A stretch of 10,567 nucleotides of DNA from Tannerella sp. (GTDB lineage: Bacteria > Bacteroidota > Bacteroidia > Bacteroidales > Tannerellaceae), in the NCBI GenBank assembly GCA_031283785.1, contig JAITBC010000041.1, positions 1 to 10,567 on the forward strand, given 5' to 3'. How positions within the stretch are numbered: position 1 is the first letter of the stretch; each line of letters opens with the position of its first letter. Both the position numbers and the translations under genes were made by a program. The notes beneath the pieces were generated by a model, which saw only the letters and a list, made by a program, of their open reading frames with translations, searched no databases and was not told the origin of the DNA. Positions 1 through 6,416 of the stretch are shown piece after piece.

Positions 1-64
1 GGGTTTGTGCTTCGTTTAAATAAGGCATAAAAGCCTTCATCTTTTCTATTACTTCTGTTTTCAT
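1..64 (-). CDS. 5' fragment of an unidentified gene, cut by the window edge
   Basis: Reading the minus strand from the ATG at 62-64 gives 21 open codons up to the window edge, starting MKTEVIEKMKAFMPYL. A full consensus promoter points at it (69-99), which is the main reason for calling it a gene. The fragment is too short to assign a family. The short charged helix ending in PYLNEAQ is reminiscent of the N-termini of some transposases and recombinases, but this is only an impression. The first ATG lies at or within a few bases of the predicted transcription start, so either the message is leaderless or translation begins at a downstream ATG, for example codon 9 (38-40). Confidence 0.5.
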   Translation of the reverse strand, partial: MKTEVIEKMKAFMPYLNEAQT

Positions 65-68
65 GGCA

Positions 69-99
69 CAAAAGTAATACTTTTTTTTAATACGTCAAA
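69..99 (-). promoter_or_regulatory. Bacteroides-type promoter of the left-edge gene
   Basis: On the minus strand TTTG (96-99) is followed after exactly 19 bases by TACTTTTG (69-76), matching every fixed position of the Bacteroidota sigma-ABfr consensus TTTG-N19-21-TAnnTTTG. It is the best promoter match in the window. Transcription should start about 3-6 bases after the -7 box, near 63-66, which coincides with the ATG at 62-64. Confidence 0.75.
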
Positions 100-123
100 T
101 TATTTCATAACAAATCCTATGCT

Positions 124-154
124 CGTCCACAAACTGAGTTTTTCTGTCCACGAA
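124..154. repeat. Two 10-base direct repeats spaced 21 bp, upstream of the edge-gene promoter
   Basis: CGTCCACAAA (124-133) and TGTCCACGAA (145-154) agree at 8 of 10 positions and start 21 bp apart, about two helical turns. They lie 25-55 bp upstream of the -33 element of the promoter at 69-99, where an activator that binds direct repeats on one face of the helix would sit. A regulatory role is inferred; no regulator can be named. Confidence 0.35.
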
Positions 155-249
155 TTTCTTCTTCGGATAAATTCAGTTGAATAAGCATACCTTACATTAC
201 TCTTTCTTTGCACATAATACCAAACAGTTCAACAATAATACAGGAAAGT

Positions 250-642
250 TTAGTTCGGCAACCGCTGAAACTTGAACCCTCTACGCTTCAACAATGCTTT
301 CGAGGTTTTGAAAACAATACGCTTCAGCCGTATCGATTCGGCACGTATATCGTGCTGCTCCTGTGCCTCGCGTGTTGTCTCCGCACTCACCGAAAATGTG
401 CCGAAATCTTCGATACTCACATTGTTGCCGTCGCCCAACTCGTCGAGAATGCCTTTTACAAGCATCCGGGCAGCTATTTCCAGCTCAAAAGCGTTGAACG
501 TCGTACCTTGTGACGCCCTGTCGCACAATTCTTTCAACTCGACTGTTCTCTTGCGGATAATGCGCGGAAACAGTCCGCGCTTTTTGCCTTCTTCCGGATG
601 CAGGTTATCTGTCTGCCTGTCCAATCTGTAATATATGCTCAT
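250..642 (-). CDS. HU-like (HU-HIG type) DNA-binding protein
   Basis: The 130-residue product has the layout of the Bacteroidota HU-like proteins (HU-HIG). A short basic N-terminal strand region (YYRLDR) is followed by a helical segment (residues about 30-68), then the HU-type signature VSIEDFGTFSVS (about 75-86), then a C-terminal strand and basic helix (IRLKRIVFKTSKALLKRRG). Such proteins bind DNA as small architectural factors; many are found beside mobile or surface-polysaccharide loci, and the particular role is usually unknown. The start at 642 is the only reasonable ATG before the conserved region. The gene is transcribed away from ileS behind an unusually long, repeat-rich upstream region (647-840), which suggests regulated expression, possibly by its own product. 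The family call is from recognition of the fold pattern, not a search. Confidence 0.85.
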   Translation of the reverse strand: MSIYYRLDRQTDNLHPEEGKKRGLFPRIIRKRTVELKELCDRASQGTTFNAFELEIAARMLVKGILDELGDGNNVSIEDFGTFSVSAETTREAQEQHDIRAESIRLKRIVFKTSKALLKRRGFKFQRLPN

Positions 643-646
643 TGCT

Positions 647-682
647 CGTTATATGTTAATAATTTATACGTTATATATTAAC
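647..682. repeat. 14-base direct repeat pair, 22-bp spacing, next to the HU-like start codon
   Basis: CGTTATATGTTAAT (647-660) and CGTTATATATTAAC (669-682) match at 12 of 14 positions and are spaced exactly 22 bp. A degenerate continuation may begin at 692 (CGCTGTGTTTATG). In the minus-strand message the pair occupies the A/U-rich stretch just before the start codon, so it could act as a DNA operator or affect translation initiation. Both roles are inference. Confidence 0.45.
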
Positions 683-730
683 TTCTTTATACGCTGTGTT
701 TATGTAACTGACAACTACCTTTTGTCTGTA

Positions 731-785
731 AGACCTACGTCCTACCATCGCAAGACCTACATCTCATTACAGTGATACCTACTTC
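731..785. repeat. Three 11-base direct repeats with exact 22-bp phasing
   Basis: AGACCTACGTC (731-741), AGACCTACATC (753-763) and ATACCTACTTC (775-785) share the core ACCTAC and start exactly 22 bp apart. A degenerate fourth copy (ACAACTACCTT, 711-721) lies 20 bp to the left, and an inverted copy lies at 794-807. The spacers differ in sequence, so this is a set of phased sites and not a decayed tandem duplication. It sits between the predicted HU-like promoter (809-840) and that gene. Likely explanations are multiple regulator-binding sites or a structured leader. An iteron-type origin is less likely with so few copies and no replication gene seen. Confidence 0.55.
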
Positions 786-807
786 CTGTTTGCATGAGAT
801 GCAGGTC
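754..807 (-). other. 14-bp stem-loop at the 5' end of the HU-like transcript
   Basis: GACCTACATCTCAT (754-767) and ATGAGATGCAGGTC (794-807) form inverted arms with one mismatch around a 26-base loop. In minus-strand RNA the mismatch becomes a G-U pair, so all 14 positions can pair, whereas in plus-strand RNA it is A opposite C. The 5' arm begins within a few bases of the start predicted from the -7 box at 809-816. A 5'-terminal hairpin could stabilise the mRNA or control it. The orientation preference supports action in the HU-like mRNA but does not prove it. Confidence 0.45.
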
Positions 808-808
808 A

Positions 809-840
809 CAAAGATAATACATAATTTTGAATCGGATAAA
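809..840 (-). promoter_or_regulatory. Probable promoter of the HU-like gene
   Basis: The minus strand reads TATCTTTG at 809-816, a perfect TAnnTTTG -7 element. It is preceded after 20 bases by TTTA (837-840), three of four matches to the -33 TTTG. The predicted start near 803-806 gives a leader of about 160 bases that includes all the phased repeats and the hairpin. Confidence 0.5.
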
Positions 841-1040
841 AGTCGTGCGGGTTTTTGATAATGGTCGGGCTTCTTCCGGACAAAATTACCGTTTTGCCTG
901 TGGCTTTTATCTTTTGACTACAACAATACCATACAAAATTCGGAAATGAGGAATAACAGGAGTCCTTAAAACAGGATTTGCAGATTTCTTACCTTATTGT
1001 AAAAAACGACGCGATCTATCTGATTTATCCGAAAATGTAT

Positions 1041-1048
1041 TATCTTTG
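1041..1048 (+). promoter_or_regulatory. -7 element of the ileS promoter
   Basis: TATCTTTG matches TAnnTTTG exactly and lies 30 bases before the ileS ATG, giving a leader of roughly 25 bases. No TTTG is present at the expected -33 spacing, so only the -7 half is supported. Confidence 0.55.
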
Positions 1049-1078
1049 CGGCAATTTTTTAACAGGGACATTATATTT

Positions 1079-4000
1079 ATGAGTAATCGGTTTGCTGAAT
1101 ACAACACATTGGATTTGTCGGAAGTCAATAAGATAGTGCTGGAGAAATGGAAAAAGGGATCTGTTTTCCATAAGAGTCTGGATATCCGTAAAGACGCTCC
1201 CGCATTTATTTTTTATGAAGGCCCGCCGTCGGCTAATGGGATGCCGGGGATTCATCATGTGATCGCCCGTTCGATAAAAGATATATTTTGCCGGTATAAG
1301 ACGATGAAAGGGTTTCTTGTTGAGCGTAAAGCGGGGTGGGATACGCATGGATTGCCCGTCGAACTCGGCGTGGAAAAGGCGCTCGGCATAACGAAAGATG
1401 ATATCGGCAAGAAAATATCCGTTGCCGATTATAATAAAGAATGTCGCAGAGACGTCATGAAATTCACCGGAGAATGGGAAGAACTGACACAAATCATGGG
1501 ATACTGGGTAGATATGGAACATCCGTATATTACCTGCGATAATCGGTATATTGAAACGCTTTGGTTCTTACTTAAAGAACTTTATACAAAAAATTTACTC
1601 TATAAAGGATATACGATACAGCCTTACTCTCCCGCGGCGGGGACAGGGTTGAGCACGCATGAACTTAACCAGCCGGGATGTTACCGCGATGTGAAAGATA
1701 CGACCGTCACAGCGCTTTTCAAAATGAAAAATCCCAAGCCGGAAATGGCGGAATGGGGAACGCCTTATTTTATCGCATGGACGACTACCCCGTGGACTTT
1801 GCCCTCCAATACGGCGTTGTGCGTTGGCCCCAATATACAATATGCAGCTGTCCGGACATATAACCCTTACAGCGGGAAACCGATTACGATCGTACTGGCA
1901 AAAGACCTTATAAAATCCCATTTCAGCCCTGAAGCCGAAGAATTGCCGCTGGAAGATTATACGGCGGGCGATAAAATAACGCCATATAAAGTTGTTTACG
2001 AATATCAGGGTAAAGATCTGACAGGGATGGAATATGAGCAACTTATCCCCTGGTTCTATCCCGGAGAAGGGGCGTTTCGCGTTATTTCAGGCGATTATGT
2101 AACGACGGACGACGGTACGGGCATTGTACATATAGCTCCGACGTTCGGCGCGGATGATGCGCGTGTGGCGAAAAATTTCAATGTGCCGCCGGTTCTGCTG
2201 GCAGACAAGGCCGGAAATCTTCGTCCGGCAGTCGATCTGAAAGGACGCTTCTATCGCCTCGAAGAACTGGATGATGCATATGTTAAATCAAATGTGAATG
2301 TCGACTTATATAAAAGTTATTCGGGACGCTTTGTAAAAAATGAATATGACCCGGAACTTGAAGGTAAAAACGAAACGCTTGATATTGACCTGAGCGTCAT
2401 GCTTAAACAACAGGGGCTGGCGTTTAAGATAGAAAAGTATGTACACAATTATCCGCACTGCTGGCGTACGGATAAGCCGATTCTCTATTATCCGCTCGAC
2501 AGCTGGTTTATAAGGACTACGGCATGTCGCGAACGCATGATCGAACTTAATGACACGATAAACTGGAAGCCGCAAAGTACCGGTTCGGGACGTTTCGGCA
2601 AATGGCTCGAAAATCTGCAGGACTGGAACCTTAGCCGTAGCCGTTATTGGGGAACGCCGCTTCCGATATGGCGCACGGACGACGGCGCGGAAGAGAAATG
2701 TATCGGTTCGGTAGCAGAACTGTACGATGAAATAGAAAAATCGGTTGCTGCCGGGTTGATGGAGAGTAATCCGTACAAGGAGAAAGAGTTCGTCGCCGGC
2801 GATTACTCTGCGGAAAATTATGATAAAATAGACCTCCACCGGCCTTATGTAGATGATATTATTCTTGTATCGGACAGCGGCAAACCGATGAAACGCGAGG
2901 CGGATCTTATCGACGTCTGGTTCGATTCGGGAGCAATGCCTTATGCACAGATACATTATCCGTTCGAAAACAAAGAACTTTTCGAGAAGCGCAAAGTTTA
3001 TCCGGCGGATTTCATCGCCGAGGGTGTGGATCAGACGCGCGGATGGTTTTTTACGTTGCATGCGCTGGGATGTATGATATTCGACAGTGTAGCGTTCGAG
3101 AATGTCGTTTCAAACGGGCTTGTGCTCGACAAAAACGGCAATAAAATGTCCAAACGCCTCGGCAACGGCGTCGATCCGTTCGAAACAATCGCGAAACACG
3201 GCTCGGATCCCCTGCGTTGGTACATGATAACAAATGCGTCTCCGTGGGACAACCTGAAATTCGACGCCGACGGAATAGAAGAGGTGCGCCGTAAATTCTT
3301 CGGTACATTATATAATACGTATTCGTTCTTTTCGCTTTATGCAAATGTAGACGGATTCACGTACGGTGAACCCGATATACCAACCGGCGAACGCCCGGAG
3401 ATAGACCGCTGGATATTGTCGCTTCTTAATTCGCTGGTGAAGGAGGTCGACGGATATTATGATGCTTACGAACCGACACGTGCAGGACGTATGATATCGG
3501 ATTTTGTAAACGATCACTTGAGTAACTGGTATGTACGCCTTAACCGCCGCCGTTTCTGGGGTGGAGGTATGACGACCGACAAACTGTCGGCGTACCAAAC
3601 GCTTTACACCTGCCTCGAAACCGTAAGCAAACTGATGGCTCCGATATCTCCGTTCTACTCCGATCTGCTGTTCACCGATCTGGTAGCCGTGACGGGACGC
3701 GACAAAGCGGAGTCGGTTCACCTGACTGATTTTCCGGTATGCGATGAATCCCTGATAAATAAGACGCTTGAGGACAGGATGCAGATCGCGCAGACGATTT
3801 CTTCGATGGTACTGGCCTTGCGGCGTAAAGCAGGCATTAAAGTCCGTCAGCCGTTGCAGACGATCATTGCGCCGGCGCCTAATGATGAACAAAGGACAAA
3901 CATAGAAGCCGTCAAAAATCTTGTGCTGAACGAAGTGAATGTTAAAGCGTTGAATTTTGTTGATAATGCTTCAGGTGTTCTTGTAAAAAAAATAAAACCC

Positions 4001-4504
4001 GACTTCAAAAAGTTAGGGCCCCGTTACGGTAAAATCATGAAACAACTGACGGCATCCATACAGGCTATGCCGCAGGAAGATATTGTAGCGCTTGAACAGG
4101 CCGGCAGGTTTACCTTCAACATCGACGGAAAAGAATGTGAAATAACGACGGATGAAGTGGAGATAATATCGGAAGATATTCCCGGATGGCTTGTTACAAA
4201 TGAAGGAAACCTTACGATAGCGCTTGATATAACCGTGACGGAAGACTTACGGAAAGAAGGTCTGGCACGCGAACTTGTAAACCGGATACAAAATATGCGC
4301 AAAAACAACGGATATGAAATAACCGACAAAATACGGATAAAAATTTCTTCGTCGGACGCAACGGATGAAGCCGTCAAAGATTATTCGGAATACATAAAAA
4401 AACAGGTGCTTGCGAAATCCCTTGAAATTGTTGATAATCAAACGGATGGCATGGAACTGGATTTTGAAAGTTTCAAATTGTTTGTACAAATGGAAAAAAT
4501 TTGA
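1079..4504 (+). CDS. ileS: Isoleucyl-tRNA synthetase, type 2, with GXHH signature
   Basis: Cytoplasmic class Ia enzyme that charges tRNA-Ile with isoleucine and edits misactivated valine. The 1141-residue product fits Bacteroidota IleRS. Seen in order: N-terminal catalytic block PPSANGMPGIHH (residues 49-60); editing domain with TTTPWTLPSN (235-244) and GTGIVHIAPTFGADD (346-360); WFDSG (614-618); KMSKR (689-693); anticodon-binding helices with DHLSNWYVRLNRRRFW (about 811-827); and a long C-terminal extension without the cysteine zinc knuckle of type 1 enzymes. This makes it the eukaryote-like type 2. The class I signature, normally HXGH, is GIHH here (57-60), with the first and third positions swapped. 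The start at 1079 is preferred over the in-frame ATG at 1046, because the latter lies within the -7 element and the residues from MSNRFAEYN onward look like the true N-terminus. It is probably the first gene of the run into dksA-lspA. Confidence 0.97.
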   Translation: MSNRFAEYNTLDLSEVNKIVLEKWKKGSVFHKSLDIRKDAPAFIFYEGPPSANGMPGIHHVIARSIKDIFCRYKTMKGFLVERKAGWDTHGLPVELGVEKALGITKDDIGKKISVADYNKECRRDVMKFTGEWEELTQIMGYWVDMEHPYITCDNRYIETLWFLLKELYTKNLLYKGYTIQPYSPAAGTGLSTHELNQPGCYRDVKDTTVTALFKMKNPKPEMAEWGTPYFIAWTTTPWTLPSNTALCVGPNIQYAAVRTYNPYSGKPITIVLAKDLIKSHFSPEAEELPLEDYTAGDKITPYKVVYEYQGKDLTGMEYEQLIPWFYPGEGAFRVISGDYVTTDDGTGIVHIAPTFGADDARVAKNFNVPPVLLADKAGNLRPAVDLKGRFYRLEELDDAYVKSNVNVDLYKSYSGRFVKNEYDPELEGKNETLDIDLSVMLKQQGLAFKIEKYVHNYPHCWRTDKPILYYPLDSWFIRTTACRERMIELNDTINWKPQSTGSGRFGKWLENLQDWNLSRSRYWGTPLPIWRTDDGAEEKCIGSVAELYDEIEKSVAAGLMESNPYKEKEFVAGDYSAENYDKIDLHRPYVDDIILVSDSGKPMKREADLIDVWFDSGAMPYAQIHYPFENKELFEKRKVYPADFIAEGVDQTRGWFFTLHALGCMIFDSVAFENVVSNGLVLDKNGNKMSKRLGNGVDPFETIAKHGSDPLRWYMITNASPWDNLKFDADGIEEVRRKFFGTLYNTYSFFSLYANVDGFTYGEPDIPTGERPEIDRWILSLLNSLVKEVDGYYDAYEPTRAGRMISDFVNDHLSNWYVRLNRRRFWGGGMTTDKLSAYQTLYTCLETVSKLMAPISPFYSDLLFTDLVAVTGRDKAESVHLTDFPVCDESLINKTLEDRMQIAQTISSMVLALRRKAGIKVRQPLQTIIAPAPNDEQRTNIEAVKNLVLNEVNVKALNFVDNASGVLVKKIKPDFKKLGPRYGKIMKQLTASIQAMPQEDIVALEQAGRFTFNIDGKECEITTDEVEIISEDIPGWLVTNEGNLTIALDITVTEDLRKEGLARELVNRIQNMRKNNGYEITDKIRIKISSSDATDEAVKDYSEYIKKQVLAKSLEIVDNQTDGMELDFESFKLFVQMEKI

Positions 4505-4537
4505 CCGATTTAGCGTGAATTATATAAATATATGTAG

Positions 4538-4545
4538 TATTTTTG
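4538..4545 (+). promoter_or_regulatory. Possible -7 element ahead of the dksA-like gene
   Basis: TATTTTTG matches TAnnTTTG and lies 45 bases before the dksA-like ATG in an A/T-rich 86-base gap after ileS. No TTTG is found at -33 spacing, and such matches occur by chance in A/T-rich DNA. The gene may also be read through from ileS. Confidence 0.35.
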
Positions 4546-4590
4546 AAGTGATAAATTATTTTGTAGTTTAATCGATTAATAAAAAAGGTT

Positions 4591-4971
4591 ATGGCAGAAA
4601 AGATAAGATATTCGGATGAGGAATTGGAAGAATTCCGTGTTATTATTTTGGATAAGCTTGATAAAGCTAAACGCGATTACGAACAGTTACGGGCTGGGGT
4701 GACCAACTCGGAGGGGAATGATGTTTCCGATACCTCGCCTACATTCAAAGTGCTTGAAGAAGGTGCGACAACCCTGTCAAAAGAAGAGACTGGCCGTCTG
4801 GCACAGCGTCAGATGAAATTTATTCAGAACCTGCAGGCAGCGCTTGTTCGCATAGAAAATAAAACGTACGGTATCTGTCGTGAAACGGGAAAGCTTATTC
4901 CTAAAGAACGCCTGCGCGCCGTACCTCATGCTACATTAAGTATAGAAGCAAAAGAAAGTGGCATTAAGTAA
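4591..4971 (+). CDS. TraR/DksA-family regulator with degenerate zinc finger
   Basis: The 126-residue cytoplasmic protein belongs to the DksA/TraR family, whose members insert a coiled-coil tip into the RNA polymerase secondary channel and modify transcription initiation. Residues about 9-38 and 58-90 are predicted to be the two helices of the coiled coil. Between them NDVSDTS contains D44-x-x-D47-x-S49, close to the DxxDxA tip of DksA. The C-terminal YGICRETGKLIPKERLRAVP (93-112) is the family zinc-finger block, but only the first cysteine (C96) remains. The positions of the other three are occupied by other residues (RETG, and LSIEAK at the end), as I recall being usual in Bacteroidota homologues. 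AAAGG at 4584-4588 precedes the start. Its last 14 bases overlap the GTG start of lspA, suggesting translational coupling. Confidence 0.88.
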   Translation: MAEKIRYSDEELEEFRVIILDKLDKAKRDYEQLRAGVTNSEGNDVSDTSPTFKVLEEGATTLSKEETGRLAQRQMKFIQNLQAALVRIENKTYGICRETGKLIPKERLRAVPHATLSIEAKESGIK

Positions 4972-5602
4972 GACACAACTCAGGCATATATGGAGTGCGG
5001 CGCTGGCTGTTACTCTGTTGTTGATTTGCGACCAGGTCTTTAAGGTTTGGGTAAAAACCCATATGCGACTTGGCGACAGTATCGAGGTTTTTTCATGGTT
5101 TAAAATTTACTTTACTTAAAATCCCGGTATGGCTTTCGGTATTGAGATTGTCGATACTTATATACTTACAATCTTCAGGATAATTGTCGTTTGCTTGCTG
5201 GGGGTATTTATTTTCGGACTTATAAAGCGTAATTTCAAACTTGGTTTTATTCTTTGCCTCTCCCTGATACTTGCCGGTGCGCTCGGCAATATCATTGACT
5301 GTACATTCTACGGGGCATTGTTCGATCACAGTTATGGTCAGGTAGCAACATTGATGCCGGACGGCGATGGTTATTCGACGTTTTTGCACGGGAAAGTCGT
5401 CGACATGCTGTATTTTCCGCTGATACAAACGACATGGCCATCGTGGCTACCTGTATGGGGCGGACAAGACTTTATATTTTTCAGACCTATTTTTAATGTA
5501 GCAGACTCTTCTATTTGCGTAAGTGTTTTTATACTGCTTATATTCTACAGACAATCTTTGTCTGCAAGTTTTTCGAAGGAAAAAGATCTTCATGACGAAT
5601 AG
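4958..5602 (+). pseudogene. lspA: Lipoprotein signal peptidase (signal peptidase II), interrupted by an in-frame TAA
   Basis: LspA is the inner-membrane aspartic protease that removes the signal peptide from prolipoproteins. The frame opens at GTG 4958, inside the end of the dksA-like gene; an in-frame stop at 4943 rules out an earlier start. Codons 1-53 give a first membrane segment (about 11-33) with the conserved D25QVFK, ending in WFKIYFT. Codon 54 is TAA (5117-5119). The same frame then continues at once with NPGMAFG, the conserved N-x-G-x-A-F block, and runs open to TAG at 5600. Further conserved parts are AGALGNIID, HGKVVD and FNVADSS, the last two carrying the catalytic pair D149 and D183. 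Ignoring the stop, the product is 214 residues, normal for the family, with no frameshift. Bacteroidota homologues as I recall them have Glu here (TENNGMAFG), so one change, GAA to TAA, would explain it. Reinitiation at ATG 5129 would give 157 residues lacking the first membrane segment and D25. Confidence 0.85.
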
Positions 5603-6416
5603 ATTACGTATATATGGCATTTTATTATTCTTTTGCATAGCCGCCTCCTGCAGTAAGGTCCCCAATCATATTACTCCGGAAAAAAAAATGCGGGCTGTAT
5701 TGTACGATATGCAAATTGCGGAAGCGATTGTTGAAACAAACTACGAATCATACAGGACAAGCGAGGAAAGGCAGACCGTCTACGATGCCGTTTTTGCCAA
5801 ACATCATATTACGCAGGCCGAATACGATTCCTCATTAGTATGGTATGGTGAAAATATGGATTTGTATATGCGCATATACAAACTTGTACTTAAAGATATA
5901 AACGAACATATTGCTTCTATGGGCGATATTAAACCGAACCCATTGTCCGGGGAGGTTTCCGCAAGAGATTCAATTGATATATGGATATATAATCGCAGTT
6001 TTACATTCGAGACGGGACGGATTTTTAATGCGCTTACATTCGATATAGAGCCGCAGAAGCCTTATTCGTCAGGCAGTTCGTATGTGCTTGGTTTGTCGGT
6101 GTGGGGTGTCTCTCCCAATCTGAAACATAAACCGAAAATCAGGCTGTATGCCATGCATAGCGATACAATTATCTCCGTTAATAAGGATATCACGGAAGAC
6201 GGCTATTATGAAACGGTACTTAGAACTGTTGCAACCAAACAGGTGAAACGTGTGTACGGATATATCCTGATGAACGACGCCGATGCATCGTACCACCACA
6301 TTTATATTGACGACATCCGGCTGATGAAATATAATTACGGGTCAAATGCGCTTACTGCTCCGAAAGCAGATTCCCAGCCTTCGCCGCCGGAATTGCAAAC
6401 GAAAATCAGCGATTAA
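5592..6416 (+). CDS. DUF4296-containing lipoprotein
   Basis: The 274-residue protein begins with a lipoprotein signal: basic MTNRLR, a hydrophobic stretch (GILLFFCIAAS), then C20 as the likely acylated cysteine (IAAS-C). The section from ITPEKKMRAVLYDMQIAEAI (about residues 26-45) to about 110 matches DUF4296, a helical domain of unknown function common in Bacteroidota lipoproteins. The C-terminal half (about 130-260) looks beta-rich and was not recognised. ATG 5592 is chosen because it starts exactly at the signal peptide; an in-frame ATG at 5523 lies inside lspA and would add an unlikely extension. GAAGGA at 5575-5580 may serve as ribosome-binding site. The start overlaps the lspA stop by 11 bases, so its translation may depend on ribosomes finishing lspA. 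Its maturation would require LspA. The 3' end overlaps the convergent methyltransferase gene by 11 bases. Confidence 0.85.
   Translation: MTNRLRIYGILLFFCIAASCSKVPNHITPEKKMRAVLYDMQIAEAIVETNYESYRTSEERQTVYDAVFAKHHITQAEYDSSLVWYGENMDLYMRIYKLVLKDINEHIASMGDIKPNPLSGEVSARDSIDIWIYNRSFTFETGRIFNALTFDIEPQKPYSSGSSYVLGLSVWGVSPNLKHKPKIRLYAMHSDTIISVNKDITEDGYYETVLRTVATKQVKRVYGYILMNDADASYHHIYIDDIRLMKYNYGSNALTAPKADSQPSPPELQTKISD

Larger units (their letters stand above)
643..1078. other. Divergent intergenic region between the HU-like gene and ileS
   Basis: These 436 bases hold no convincing coding sequence on either strand. The left part, 647-840, carries two sets of 22-bp-phased repeats, a hairpin and a minus-strand promoter, all listed separately. 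From about 841 to 1040 I see no repeat, RNA gene or strong hairpin. The right end contains the ileS promoter. Confidence 0.8.

Noticed and set aside
208..513. Plus-strand open frame of 101 codons opposite the HU-like gene (and a second one at 272-631).
   Set aside because: Both are shadows of the minus-strand HU-like gene, whose product has a recognisable fold pattern; the plus-strand products are cysteine- and serine-rich without motifs.
731..785. CRISPR-like array or plasmid-type iteron origin.
   Set aside because: Repeats are only 11 bases with 11-base spacers and three good copies. There are no cas genes, no replication initiator and no DnaA-box cluster.
1046..1078. Extension of IleRS to the upstream in-frame ATG at 1046.
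   Set aside because: That ATG is not preceded by room for a leader because it overlaps the -7 box, and the 11 extra residues do not look like the family N-terminus.
5093..5428. Minus-strand open frame over the lspA region, considered as an alternative explanation for the interrupted frame.
   Set aside because: The plus strand carries all conserved LspA blocks in one frame on both sides of the stop, so the antisense frame is a shadow.
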